This document shows, piece after piece, positions 45,590 through 57,315 of a stretch of DNA of 64,000 bases. The notes under the pieces were generated by a model. The model was not told the DNA's origin. It saw only the letters and a list, made by a program, of their open reading frames with translations, and searched no databases. This DNA is from Chaenocephalus aceratus. Taxonomy: Eukaryota; Chordata; Actinopteri; Perciformes; Channichthyidae. Position 1 is the stretch's first letter. Each line of letters opens with the position of its first letter. Position numbers and translations under genes: made by a program. Where the stretch lies: the NCBI GenBank assembly GCA_023974075.1, contig CM043797.1, forward strand, positions 13,626,178-13,690,177, written 5' to 3'.

Positions 45590-45850
45590 GTCTGTTGCTG
45601 CTGATTGTGTGCACCTGGTGCCCTGTGTTATCTCCTCCCCCCTCACCTGTGTCTTGTTGGTTTGATTGGTCTGGGTCTATTTAGGCTCTGTTTTCCTGTC
45701 AGTGTGGGTGAGATCCTTGTGGTTGGTGATGGTGTTCACATGGAAAGTCAGATTGAGGCTGTGTCATGTGTCTATGATTAAATAAATGCCCACACCGGAT
45801 ATATGTGAACTCTCTGCCTCTGCCTCCTTGCTTGGTCGGGCCGCTCAACG
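45590..45850 (+). repeat. LTR-like repeat fragment
   Basis: Pyrimidine-rich start, TTGGTTTGATTGGTCTGGG with a CCAAT-type box, CTATTTAGG TATA-like site and ATTAAATAAATGCC poly(A) signal, in the order expected of an LTR. Ends and target duplication are not clear. A solo LTR is the likeliest reading. Confidence 0.35.
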
Positions 45851-47556
45851 GTCATTCTCACACTTCTCAATTCAAATGTCTTTTTCAAAGTTACATTATC
45901 TGTCTACAAAAACGACACAAATTGAAGGTGTAGTACATTTGTAGATAAATAATACAAACCATTATTCTCATAAAATAGGCCTAAATAAATTAAGTACAAA
46001 ATGCAGGTTTCACAAGTTGCTCGGAGGCATAATTATCCTACTGTTCCAGGGTTGTGGTAAACACTGTCTCTCAAAGTGATCATATGAAAGTGGTGGAGAC
46101 ACAGAGACCCGCCCTGGTTCAGCAGCCTGTCGCTTCATTTCCACACGTTGGCATCGCTTCAATTAGAAATGAAACAGGCAGTATCAGGGTCTAAAAGGCT
46201 GCAGTTCTGGGATTTCAGATTAAACATGCTTTGTCCTACTTCCACAGATAAAGAAACAAGGTGAAAACTAAATCTGTCACAATAGTACATTAAAAAATGA
46301 AACCATTAAAGATGTTTGGTAAAGTAAATCTGGCGTCCAGAGCATGAATTCATTGATCGAATGTGATCATTTCAAACTCCTTTTTTCCACTTAGACACCA
46401 GTCTTATGCCTCTCTCGTGCCTGCCCAATCTTCTCTATTGTCTCTTGGTATGTTCACATTGGACAATGTTGATGTGCATTATGTGCATGAGGATCAGGAG
46501 TTGCTGGTACAGCGACAAGCGCTAGAAGCAGCGAACACAACCATCTGTGTGGGAGAACGTGATCGGGAATCAGATGGAAGACAAAAGCTTTTTCTGTGTG
46601 TCAGCAACTCAAAATGTTTCCAATATTCTTTATCGAGCCAACACTAATACGTCAGCACATCTTTTGTCAATGCTCTCTCCATCTACGCATACAAAAACGC
46701 ATTCATGTGAAGGAACGAAATGAACAAGATAAAATAAACAATGCAGAATGGTATTTGTTGGACGAGTATACAAAATAAATTAAAGGGAAATTAATAAATA
46801 AGATGAAATGAATACGTAATTCCAATAGCATAAAAGTCCCTTTTTTTATTTAGTACACAGCTTCTCTAAATCTAAAAAAGGGAAATATCATCCTTACCAA
46901 CTCAAATGTTAACTGTTATCGGCTGTGTCCCTATCTTTAGGGATGGGAGCAATTTTTGTATACAAATGTTTTTATCGATTCCTTTAATATTTAATAATAA
47001 TAATAATTCATTATATTTATTTAGCGCATTTCCAGATGCTAAAAGCGCCTCACATTACATTCATTACATATATTAGATCATGTAACAATGAATACTGTGG
47101 ACAATACCCACAGGAGCAAATGAGGGTGAATTGTTATGGCCAATGACACAACAGCATGTTGACCCTTTATCAATTGCCCCTGACATTATTGTAATAAACA
47201 GAATTGTACCTTTAGGAGTTAGACCAGTGACACCGCTGACACTACTGGTTTGAGGGGATATCAGAAACAAGACCTTTCTGCCCTATAAGGCACACTGTGT
47301 TGACAAATGCTCAGCATATTTCCAATTGTTCCTCCCTTTGGAAACTATATTTATATAACAACTTGCGCTGTGAATTGAAGCTTTTTATCATACCTTTGTC
47401 TCCCTGTCATTGCACCAGTCCGAGACCAACTGATGTCGTTAGGTTGTTGCACATATAAATGCAATTCAAGAACCGGTTCTGTGTTCGATCACTTACCATA
47501 TGTCATAAATGTGATATATTTTTGCTGAAAAATATTGTCTTTGTGTTCTGTTCCAG

Positions 47557-47652
47557 ATCTCGGGGCTTTCAGTGGGAAAACCAGAGGTGGAGTGTCTGTG
47601 CGTGAAGGCCAAGGGGTGGTCCTCATGTGTACCCCTCCTCCTCATTCACCAG
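47557..47652 (+). CDS. cntn5: Contactin-5 exon: start of Ig2
   Basis: Acceptor CTGTTCCAG, donor CCAG|GTAAGA; 96 bp, phase 1 to phase 1. Completes the Tyr codon from 24596 and encodes [15 protein letters not shown], then [17 protein letters not shown] with the first Ig2 cysteine. The [17 protein letters not shown] block is strongly conserved in contactins 3-6, and the LG.FSG.TR start matches contactin-5. Confidence 0.96.
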
Positions 47653-48452
47653 GTAAGAGGTTGACCTTCAGTCCCAGCCAGAAGAAAAAAACATGCTTTT
47701 TCTCTTCTGCCTTTGTCCATAAACCCATTCATCCCAATTGCAATATCAACAAGGAGCAATGATTTTACTTATCCTAGGTCCCTTATTGATAATTTAGCAT
47801 TTCATTTTCATGTTGCTCTTTTTGTATTCATCCATGTCGTTCAAATGAGAGCTATGGCCAAAACAGAGTTATGGCGACAACACAGCCAGGGCATGGATTC
47901 TCTGAAATAAAATTTGCTGGATCATTAGAAATGAAAAGAATGTTGCACAGCCAATTATTTCACATAGACAAAGCATAGTGCATCACTGTTTAATGGTATA
48001 TCTAGAATATCCCACTCTGCAGTTGTCCTCTAATGTGGGCTCTTATGTGAGCCATGAATCATCCAGGCTTTCTGTTTGCATCAGCTCGTACCGCTGCACT
48101 GCACCCTCTGGAAAGTTTGCCAACAGCTCTCCAGCCCTGCTTTCTGGATGCTGTTTTTAAAACATGCTTTCAACCTTAAACTCACTGACCAATATATGTG
48201 ATGAATAAAGATTAATGATTCATGATTGACAGATTAAAATGAAGTACAGATGGTTCTCATCCTTAAAGTTCTTCATCCATCACACCACAGGTGTTGCTTT
48301 GGCTCACAGTGGATGCCATTTTTCACACTAAACAAAAGGTCAACCCCCAGTACATACAGTACATGCTTTTTACCCACATGTCAAGGTTGGAAATGTGATT
48401 GACATAAAATTGGAATTGAACACTGCAGATGATTATGTTATATATATATATA

Positions 48453-48780
48453 CACTGAACAAAAATATAAACGCAACACTTTTGTTTTTGCTCCCATTTT
48501 TCATGAGATGAACTCAAAGATCGAAAACATTTTCAATAGACACAAAATAACAATTTCTCTCAAATCTGAAAAAATCTGTGATAGTGAGCACTTCTCCTTT
48601 GCCGAGATAATCCATCCCACCTCACAGGTGTGGCATATCAAGATGCTGATTAGACAGATTTGTGAACAATATTTGAGTGAAATGGTTATTTTGTGTATAT
48701 AGAAAATGTTTTAGATCTTTGAGTTCATCGCATGAAAAATGGGAGCAAAAACAAAAGTGTTCCGTTTATATTTTTGTTCA

Positions 48781-48783
<3 letters not shown>
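48453..48783. mobile_element. TA-flanked MITE with 68-bp inverted repeats (Tc1/mariner-like)
   Basis: CACTGAACAAAAATATAAAC at the left is inverted at the right end, and the match continues for about 68 bp to ACTCAAAGATC. The element sits inside a TATATA tract on both sides, so a TA duplication is hidden. The same termini are common in vertebrate genomes. It is 331 bp with no transposase. Confidence 0.85.
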
Positions 48784-48817
<34 letters not shown>

Positions 48818-49499
48818 GTTATGGAGCAAGATCTGTATAATGGAAACAAGGATTTTCTGTCATTTAAGGTTTGTTACAGTCTTGCTGCTGTATGCTGTAA
48901 AATTGACCACGGGTCAATTACATTCTGTAAGACCCTCATGTTACCTTGCTGGGATTATATTGTGGGACTGGATCGATACAGAATACAGTGGCGGCTGGTG
49001 GAAAATATTTTTGGTGGGGCTGTTGATATAGTGAGTACAAATTTTTGGGAGAAATGACCCCTTAAATTAGGACTTCTGGTGATGGAATGGCGCGTTTCCA
49101 GTGCAGCGCGGAGCTCGCTTTAATGCTGCGTTCAGACCGGACGCGATGCGAATATTCGCTTCACTCTAAACGCTCCTATCGCATCGCTCTAGTCGCTCGA
49201 GTTTCACCGCGGCTGCCAGCTGTGTTTACTCGCATCATTCAAACAAGACGCGCTGGCTCGGGAGCTACAACTACAACAAAATGAACATATTTTACCGTGA
49301 TTAAATTGTAATACACGTTTCTAAATGATGCCGACGTAACAACATACTGATACCGGTTAGTTAAAACCATGAATTAATGCTTTGACAAGTCTGCAGACAG
49401 ACGGCAGGCGAAAAACTTTTTAGAATGCTTGTTTTCTGAATGGAGCTTGGCTAAGCTAACGTTGTATATGCTCCGACCGTCCACACTCACAACAACGGC

Positions 49500-49826
49500 C
49501 TATACAGACATAAATAAACCAGCGACTGTATTCTCCATGACACAGACAGTCTGTGGTTTGTACTTGTTTAACTTTTGTCTAGTTTCTGAACAGATCGTAT
49601 CTGTCCCCGGCTGTTTGAAGAGCAAGCATGGGAAACAAAAGATAGCATTTACCTGTTTGCATCGTTTGCATCCAGCTAGCCATGTGAGAAGCCTTTTTGA
49701 TACGTTGTCTTTTTCACGAGCTTGCTGTGATATATACAAATCGGGTTGGTCCGGTCCAAGGTCTTTAAGTATCAATTTATCTCCCAAACTTCTCCTTTCG
49801 AAAGGATTGGAGAGTAGCTCTTGCAC
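49500..49826 (-). pseudogene. hAT transposase N-terminal remnant with TTF-type zinc finger (ZMYM1-like)
   Basis: The minus-strand frame reads LILKDLGPDQPDL, then a linker, then TWLAGCKRCKQVNAIFCFPCLLF. This is the TTF-type zinc finger at the start of a hAT group whose host relatives are annotated as ZMYM1-like. The two Cys pairs and FCFPCLLF are the diagnostic part. About 108 codons are open; the catalytic core is missing. In intact elements this finger contributes to end recognition. Confidence 0.75.
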
Positions 49827-49936
49827 GGAATTGGGTGCGGACCGAGGTCCGCCGACTCCACCTGCACACCATTCTCATCCAACTACTACGTCACCTTGGT
49901 CACTTACGAGTCTAAACAACAACTCACGTAAGCAAC

Positions 49937-49984
49937 GTGGGCTCCAACGTGGGCTCCAACGTGGGCTCCAACGTGGGCTCCAAC
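49937..49984. repeat. 12-bp minisatellite GTGGGCTCCAAC, four copies
   Basis: Four identical units in tandem inside the hAT element. Confidence 0.95.
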
Positions 49985-51561
49985 GTGAGCGCCCTCGTGA
50001 CCAAAATATTTGACGGTGCTGATTGGCTGAAATTATGTTTCGGCGGCACAGTTTACTATTGACACTTTTGCAACGTGCTGGTTGCTGCTGTTTGGCTCGG
50101 GGGCTCCGCCCGGTAATGATAAACTAATGCCACGGGCAAGGCCAGGCAGGAAACATGTGACTTATCAGTAACTTTAGACATCGTAACACAATTTTAAACG
50201 AGATTGTATTGTAGATTATACATTTTAGTGATACCAATTGTATGATATTTACCTTGTTCATTAAAAATAAAAATATAAAATATATATCTTTTTTTTAATA
50301 TCTTTTTTTTAACTACATATTTTTTTTTATATATTTTTTTGTATGTGGGAAGAGGTGGGGCGGCGCCCCTATGGGCCGGCCGCCACTGACAGAATATGTT
50401 ATATAAATAATCATTCAACTGCTAACATTGCATTTAGGAATCATACGATTCAAAGGGTAAGCTTTCCTATTCCTCTTAAAGTGTGGTTTTTCGATGAATA
50501 AAAAGCATTTCAGGTTTAAAAGCAGGAAAATCCAAAGTACTTGACAAGGTAACCTTGGCTAACATGGTTGTTAAGAAATAAGTGGTCGTATTTTAATTTA
50601 GTTTAAGTGGTTCCTCAATCAAATCTATACAAATGTGTTGGTGCTGGTTACAGTTATCCTGTCAAACAGCGGCCTAAGTAATCATACTACACTCAGAAAG
50701 TCACAGTGCTTTGTTCAGGTTTCACATATATGTAGAATATTTACTTAATGCATATTGATAAATGGCAGGCATGCTCAACAGGGTGTGAGGGTTTTATTTT
50801 GTTACCTATTATTTCTCATGTATGAATATTATGCTCAAATACACAAAACAGGTACTATTATAATGTATTTGTTCAGCGTTGACATGAAAATGAAAAATGA
50901 TCTCCAACAGCAAACAAATGATTTAAATACAATGCCACAGCCATAACATTTGCCGGTGTGATGAATGCGTTGGTGAGTCCGACCGTGTCACAATGGAAAT
51001 TCACATTGTAGAGGGAGCGTTAAACAATGCTTGGGTAAAATTGGTTGTGGGAGGATTCAAAGACATTAAAATGCCACTTAAATTAGATAGGTCTCATGAG
51101 TGAAAATAATGTGGAATCACTGGGATGTGAACAGTGTAATATTTTCTATTTCATGGCTTCGAACGCTCGTAATTACTTTTTATGTGTCTTTGGTAAATAG
51201 TATTTGACTTTTATGACACTAAAGTAGTTTCAATAAAACCTATTGGGCCCCTGGTGTCATTGATAATTGTTATTCTCCCCAAAAAAAATCATTTATTATT
51301 CTATATACTATATTTTAACATTATCTGTTTTTGTTACAACTGTACGCCTCAATCCCTGCTTCCCTCATTAGATTGTAGGGTTCTATTATGCTCATTTTCA
51401 GCTTCCATGATTGCATGTTGTGCCTCTATTGTGACATGTTTACATGTTTTGCTTTCAAGAAGGGGGGAGTGTGTGAGAGACAAACTCCCTCCTGAGGGAA
51501 CTTTAGGATTCCAGCCTTTACAGACTATTTACGTTCACAACATCCTATATAGACTCGAGAG

Positions 51562-51920
51562 CAGTGCTTCTCAAAGTGTGGTCCGCGGACCACTGGTGGT
51601 TCGTGAGCGCCCCCTAGTGGTCCGTGAGTATATTGTTAACATTTCACAATTTAAATAAATGTATTTATTTAAGTTTTCCGCACTCTCGCGGGGATATCTC
51701 CGCAATGGAACAAGCTTAAGTTTCACTTTCGATTGCATGATATAGCCCAGCGCAACACCTTCATCACACATGTTGCCACTTGTTTGTACAATTTTCAGGC
51801 GATTTGTAATCTGTTCTAGAAAAAGTATGTGTTTTTGGATGTTTGTGGAGTTAGGTGGTCCGCGAGTGTTTTTTTTATTGGTTAAGTGGTCCTTGGTATG
51901 AAAAAGTTTGAGAAACACTG
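51562..51920. mobile_element. hAT MITE (first of an adjacent pair)
   Basis: Ends CAGTGCTTCTCAAAGTGTGG and (reversed) CAGTGTTTCTCAAAC; flanks CTCGAGAG (51554-51561) and CTCTAGAG (51921-51928), one mismatch. 359 bp, non-coding. Confidence 0.9.
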
Positions 51921-51928
51921 CTCTAGAG

Positions 51929-52327
51929 CAGGGGAGTCAAACTTCATCACGGGCCACATCAGCATTATGGCTGCACTCAAAGGGCCATAAGACTATATAA
52001 AAATACATATATAAAATAATGTATTAACATTATTTTCCTCTGCATTGGATTATTATCGGATAGGGTAATAACTTCATAATTAACTATGTCTGAAAGCAGA
52101 AGTAAAATAATTGCAATTCTCTTCAGTGACAATTTCACAAAATTATAAAATAAAAAAAGCCAAATTCTGGAGAAAAAAGTCAAATTTGAGATGCATTGTG
52201 GGACGTGCTTATAAAGCGGCATGTAACCGTATAATAAACGTATTATTCTTTGCAAGCTCTAGTGGGGCCACATAAAATGAAGTCACGGGCCGGATTTGGC
52301 CCCCAGGCCTTGTGTTTGACAGCCCTG
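51929..52327. mobile_element. hAT MITE (second of an adjacent pair)
   Basis: Ends CAGGGGAGTCAAACTTC and (reversed) CAGGGCTGTCAAACACAAG; flanks are exact CTCTAGAG at 51921-51928 and 52328-52335. 399 bp, non-coding. Its left flank is the right flank of the preceding element. Confidence 0.92.
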
Positions 52328-52584
52328 CTCTAGAGGAAAGGTACACCAAAAAAAATAGGGCCTCTTTAAGCAAAGGATGCTGATTTTGCTAATTCATCTG
52401 TTGACTTACACTAAAGATAAAAGGATCCTGAATTTGATTCAGATTTCAACCTCATTGCGTCACTGACTTTGAGCCCTCATTAAACACAGCATTAACCTGT
52501 TCAGAGCATCTTTGAAACATCAGTTAGTTATAATTGAGAATAGACATTGATAATCTAAAGAAGACATACTGTCAAATTGTCCTC

Positions 52585-53110
52585 CTGACCAAATCAAATC
52601 AAGTTTTATTTATATAGCACATTTATAAACGATTTTTGGTCGAGCCAAAGTACTGTACATATGATAAAAATAGCCTACAGACACTTTACAGCAAATACAA
52701 CAGCACAGATTGTTCAGAATATCAGCATGAGAAAAACCACACCCTCTATCCTTAGACCCTCACATCGTACAAGGAAAAACTTCCAGAGAAAACCCACAGT
52801 TGAAGGGGAACATGGGAGAAACCTCAGGGAGAGCAACAGAGGAGGGATCCCTCTCCCAGGACGGACAGACGTGCAATAGATGCCGTGTGTAAATCGAAGA
52901 GATAATACATTTTACAGCATATAGACCGAATGTTAGGAAATGCATGTGTCTGTAATAAGAAGATGAATCCACGAGGATATCAGCTACAATCCTGTGGAAG
53001 CCATCAGGGAAGCAGCATGACGAGACCCAAGGCAGGACCGCAGAGACAGGTTCAGCCATGACCCGAAGTCCACGACTTAATCCAGAACTCAGGATAGAGG
53101 ATCCAAGACA
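52585..53110 (-). repeat. LINE-like 3' region fragment, probably minus orientation
   Basis: TCAAGTTTTATTTATATAGCAC at the left is the reverse of a common fish LINE 3' tail. The following GC-richer block (AGAAACCTCAGGGAGAGCAACAG, split by divergence) is typical of the same repeated family in teleosts. No intact RT motif was seen, so the clade is open. Confidence 0.4.
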
Positions 53111-53283
53111 GATAGATTATGAATGTGAAATCAAAGAGTTGTAAAATATTGAACAGATTAACTTGTTCCTTACTTTAAGAGTATTTTGTTATATATAAAA
53201 TGATGGATGTGGCTGTGTAGGGCTTTGCAGAACAGACGGAAAATAAAACAGAAAGTCTACACTATCTTCATCATATTGCATTG

Positions 53284-53336
53284 ATCCATCCATCTATTTA
53301 ATTACCCACTTATATCCTATTCAGGGTCACTTAACC
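53284..53336 (-). repeat. Decayed Rex3-like 3' tail
   Basis: GATCCATCCATCTATTT followed by CCACTTATATCCTATTCAGGG resembles the reverse complement of the Rex3 end at 43905-43946 (GATG repeats next to a TTATCCG-type stop region). Short and diverged. Confidence 0.4.
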
Positions 53337-54467
53337 ACTTAACCAACGATTTCTGGCTCTTTTTTTTATAGCCATCTTTCTGCAAACCCACATGTTATTT
53401 CAAACAACTTAATGTGTGTAGCAGCAATCATTGTAAAGCAAAAACATAAGCACATCTGTGCTGACTATGGATTAGCAATTCAATTTGCCTCTATAACATG
53501 CTGTTAGTCATGAATACAATAATACAAACTCAACCTAGAGGCAGTTACCTTTTATAACTAGTCTAAACAGTTTTGGCTATAAAGTCAGAACTATTTTCTG
53601 TCCTTTATTTTTGCTGCTTACTGAAATAATTTCACCCTGAATCTCAGTTGTTATGCCAGTTTTACCTATGCAATGGTAAATCCATTCATTAGATAACTGA
53701 GCTGCAAATACCAGGCTCATTAAAGCCCTGTATAATTGTTTTTGTTCACCTTCAGGGACCTCTTTATTTGTTTCCTTGACTTTAGCACTCATTTCATGCT
53801 GAAGAAAAGCTGATCCTTTGCAAATCCCATACTCATTACTTCTTTTAATGATTATTCATACATTTTGAGCAGTGGTAAACATGGCTTTGCTGAATTATCA
53901 GCTTCTAAACATTTTCATAGTGTTTTGCAGTTAAAATACAACATAGTGTATTCTACTCTAATGGATGTGAAAAACCCTAACTATACTTCATAACATGGCA
54001 ATATTCAACATGCAAGATCAATCTGATTTTTTTTGCAGCAAAGTCTTGCCAGTTAAAGTTGAATGCTTATACAATGCATGTACTATTCTGCATGTGTTTT
54101 CCACCTCTGATTAAATCCTCAAGGACGGACTAGATTGACTACTTTTGATCTCTGACTGCTCAAGTTCAGAGTTCACTCTTGCATTCTTCACACTTTATTA
54201 TTCATCAGGGAGCGACTCCAATGCTTAATAAACGCAGTAAGATTGTAAAAAAGTCTATGAAATAGTAACCTTACCTCAAATTACTGACCTATGTGGGGTC
54301 AGGTGATCTTAGATGCCATGAAAGGTGTATTATTGCATTTTCTAAAGTCACTAGAGATTATATGCCAAATAATTAAATGCATAGAAGACTATGAAAACAC
54401 TTAATATAACCACAAATATAGGTTATTTTTCATTTCTAATCCGTACGTTCTCCACTTTCTTTTACAG

Positions 54468-54671
54468 AGATCATGTACAGCTGGGTGTTTAATGAGTTCC
54501 CCTCGTTTGTTGCTGAGGACAGTCGGCGCTTCATCTCCCAGGACACAGGAAACCTGTACATCTCCAAGGTGCAACCCTCTGACGTGGGAAGTTACATCTG
54601 TCTGGTGAAGAACACGGAGACGAATGCCAGGGTTCTGAGCCCTCCAACACCTCTAACACTGAAAACCGACG
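54468..54671 (+). CDS. cntn5: Contactin-5 exon: rest of Ig2 and link to Ig3
   Basis: Acceptor CTTTTACAG, donor CGACG|GTGAGG; 204 bp, phase 1 to phase 1. Encodes [35 protein letters not shown], then [19 protein letters not shown] with the second Ig2 cysteine, and [12 protein letters not shown]. The sequence [19 protein letters not shown] is nearly the same in mammalian contactin-5, and the [18 protein letters not shown] run separates it from contactin-4. This is the strongest single piece of evidence for the paralogue assignment. Confidence 0.97.
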
Positions 54672-56942
54672 GTGAGGCACTCACACACCATGGGCCCTGA
54701 TTTGTATAAATGCCCTAGGCGGACAAATCTAATGGATTATATTGGATAATCCACGCGGAAAATGCCGCACTCCTCTTTCTTTTCATTTAAAAGTATGATT
54801 TTGTTTTTCTATTTATTTTTAGATCCATTACAATGCTTCCTCCCTCTAAACTTGTTTAGCGCAGATGAAAATCGAAAAGCATATTTTGTATTCGGCTGGT
54901 GCATTTTATTGTGTTAGAATGCATTTGGATAAAAAAAAAAAGTGTCTGATCAGATTTATAAACGTGGGACGGTCTTCTGCATTTCGCTGAGCCTCATGTT
55001 AGTGGAGGACGTTATGAATTCCATACACACGGTAAATAGATATTGAGCAATGCTTTAACATTAGTGTGGGGAGCCTTCTTCGCTCACAATGTGCTTTGGC
55101 GAAACTGCCCGTCAGGGAAATCATTTTCCAGCATAAAATTAACTGAATCAATGGCCCTCGCTGTGGATGGGATTTCGCTTTTTTATACTAGCCTCTCAGG
55201 AGCCATGCCATGGAGTTGTTTGTCGGATTCAGGTGTGGATTTCACCTACAGGCTCTCTTACATCTGACTACACAGAGAAACGTCCATCACATCACACAGG
55301 TGCCTGTCATTGTCAAGGTTTCAAAGAGCCACTGTGATTACATCCCCAGTGAAGCTGTGAAAGGGCCTCTGGAACCAGGTTTGTTCCAAATGCTGCAACA
55401 CACATTCACCTCATAAGGATTACATCCCTCCTAGCACGATTCCCACTCTGTATTTGCATAACCTTGTATGAAATGGCCCTCAGACACACATAATACTGAC
55501 CACATAACCGTGCTAACTTGGTTTGCGTCTCTCATGAACTGGGATGCAATACAGTCAGAACAGCATGTGGTCCGTCTGCTATCAGCATTTTAATGTTGTT
55601 AATAGCTAACACAAATGTGTTTTCTGTTCATGTTTTCAACGATAAGTGATGGAACAAGAACTTCCAGCATACATATTTGGTTTTCCCTCCATAATGTGGC
55701 CATGATGCTTGGGCTGAAGGACGCCACACTCACCTGCATCACAACAGGGCCAAATCAAATCTCTACAGCTGTAGGTCCACTATGCCAGAAAATGCCTTGG
55801 CGTCTGCAAATCTCATGATGTTCAGCAGGCTTTTATGTTGGGTCTAAAATGCTGAAAATTGCATTGGCACACCTCACAGCAGACACCAAAATGGTCCTGC
55901 TCTGTGTGCACCCCTCAGACTTTGGAGTCCGACCAATCAGACAATCTGCAATCTGTTCCTCAGTAAAAGTGAGTGATTATTACACAGCAGACAGTTCAAG
56001 CTGGATGTGTGTGCGGCTCACCACTGTCAGCTCCAACCCTGAGTCTCTTAATCAAAAGAAGCATCTGGGCTCCATTATGCCCTGCTGGAAGCCATTGATC
56101 GTCAATTCACAATCCACCTTGAGCTGAGTGGAGCTAAGCACCGAACTCTGCGCTAATGCACTGTTTTAAAGCAGATATACAATTCATCTCAGCAACACGC
56201 TCCCTTTGATTTATCTGCTTTGGGTGGATAGAAGGAGGTCCATAATCTTCCTGTGGATATCAGTGACTTTGAAATGGCTCTGAATCAGAACAAATGAAAT
56301 GAAATTGCTGTGTATGAAATCGCATAAATAATCAGATATGTTCTATCATCCATCGGTTCAAATAATGATCTTTTAATTAAAGGAATAAAACGGCTGGTAG
56401 AGTTTAATCATTCAGGAGTGGTTTTCACTGTTAACATTATGTTTGCCTGCAGTTTCACTCAGAGCGACGTGGCTCACATACACTATTGTTTTACAGTAAA
56501 TACATGATTATAAAATGGTCACTATTTCTCATTATAAGACTGTTAAGCAGAGACAATGCTTTTGCTGGCAATTGTTTATTAAACAAATATTTGAATGCAA
56601 ACTTAATTAGGGCTTTGGGATAATGCAATATGATATTTATAATCTGTTAATGGAATAATAAAGTGATGGAATATATAGAGATATTTACGCCATCTAAAAT
56701 GTATAGCTGAAAATATATATTAGTTTATTCTCTATAATTTGATTTAGGGTTTCATATTCATGTTGCATTCCATTTAATTGACATAGGATACAAAAAAGGC
56801 TTAGTGTACTAAATTAATATTTATATAATCAGGCATGCTATTTTCAGATGTGTATGTTATAGAGACATTACATTAAACCATATCATCATAGAAGATTTTG
56901 AACACTGTAAATGTAAATTAATTTGATTGACAGCTCATTTAA

Positions 56943-57315
56943 AGGTGGGGTAGGTAAGTTTGAGAAACCAGCTCGAGATCGCTAGAATACACAACCGGAG
57001 AAAATCTGCCACTTCCTTATAGAGCCCCTCCTCCAACACACACGAACGCACACATGACCAATGAGGGCACGAGATAAGTTTGTGCCCCGATGGAAGGATG
57101 ACAGGCAGGTAGGCCATCCAATCCGTTTAGCCGGGCCGGCTAAACGGATTGGTTGTACTTTTTACAGCACTACGGCTTCTACAGATGACATTTTTTTATG
57201 GATTTTTTGTCAAAGCACTTAAGATATTCATTGCTATCGGGATGTTAAGAGCATTCCATGGAATATAACAAAAAGTGTATCTCGAGCCGGTTTCTGAAAC
57301 TTACCTACCCCACCT
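56943..57315. mobile_element. TTAA-flanked MITE (Kolobok- or piggyBac-like)
   Basis: AGGTGGGGTAGGTAAGTTT at the left is inverted at the right (CTTACCTACCCCACCT), flanked by TTAA at 56939-56942 and 57316-57319. TTAA duplications are made by both Kolobok and piggyBac transposases; the AGGTGGGG start favours Kolobok. It is 373 bp, non-coding, with a central palindrome. Confidence 0.88.
57118..57152. repeat. Perfect 35-bp palindrome in the TTAA MITE
   Basis: CCAATCCGTTTAGCCGG, one central G, then its exact reverse complement. It can form a 17-bp stem with almost no loop. Confidence 0.97.

Larger units (their letters stand above)
24597..47556 (+). other. cntn5: 23-kb CNTN5 intron between Ig1 and Ig2
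   Basis: Begins GTGAGT and ends TTCTGTTCCAG. It carries the long-inverted-repeat transposon, a degenerate tandem array, two LTR-like fragments, and the nested L2/DIRS/Rex3 region, each described separately. Stretches 24.6-27.8, 33.85-34.6, 44.05-45.6 and 45.85-47.55 kb are AT-rich with nothing else I can name. A direct repeat of ATGACAGCGGTTGAGAATAA lies at about 45429 and 45468. Confidence 0.85.
48986..50388 (-). mobile_element. hAT element with TTF-type zinc-finger remnant, perfect 8-bp duplication
   Basis: Left end CAGTGGCGGCTGG and right end GGCCGGCCGCCACTG are inverted and flanked by exact ACAGAATA at 48978-48985 and 50389-50396. The target lacks the central TA of the other hATs here. 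A transposase N-terminal remnant is on the minus strand. The plus-strand left part carries a CpG-rich block (49090-49270) with a GGCGCGTTTCCAGTGCAGC tract that recalls the Harbinger terminus at 9225. Confidence 0.9.
47653..54467 (+). other. cntn5: CNTN5 intron inside Ig2
   Basis: 6.8 kb from GTAAGA to TTCTTTTACAG. It carries a TA-flanked MITE, a TTF-type hAT, two adjacent hAT MITEs and a LINE-like fragment. 50.4-51.55 and 53.35-54.46 kb show nothing I can name. Confidence 0.85.

Noticed and set aside
47030..47290. Possible SINE or LINE fragment after an AATAAT run
   Set aside because: The TTATTTAGCGC-like motif is suggestive, but no tRNA-like boxes or RT motifs could be found.
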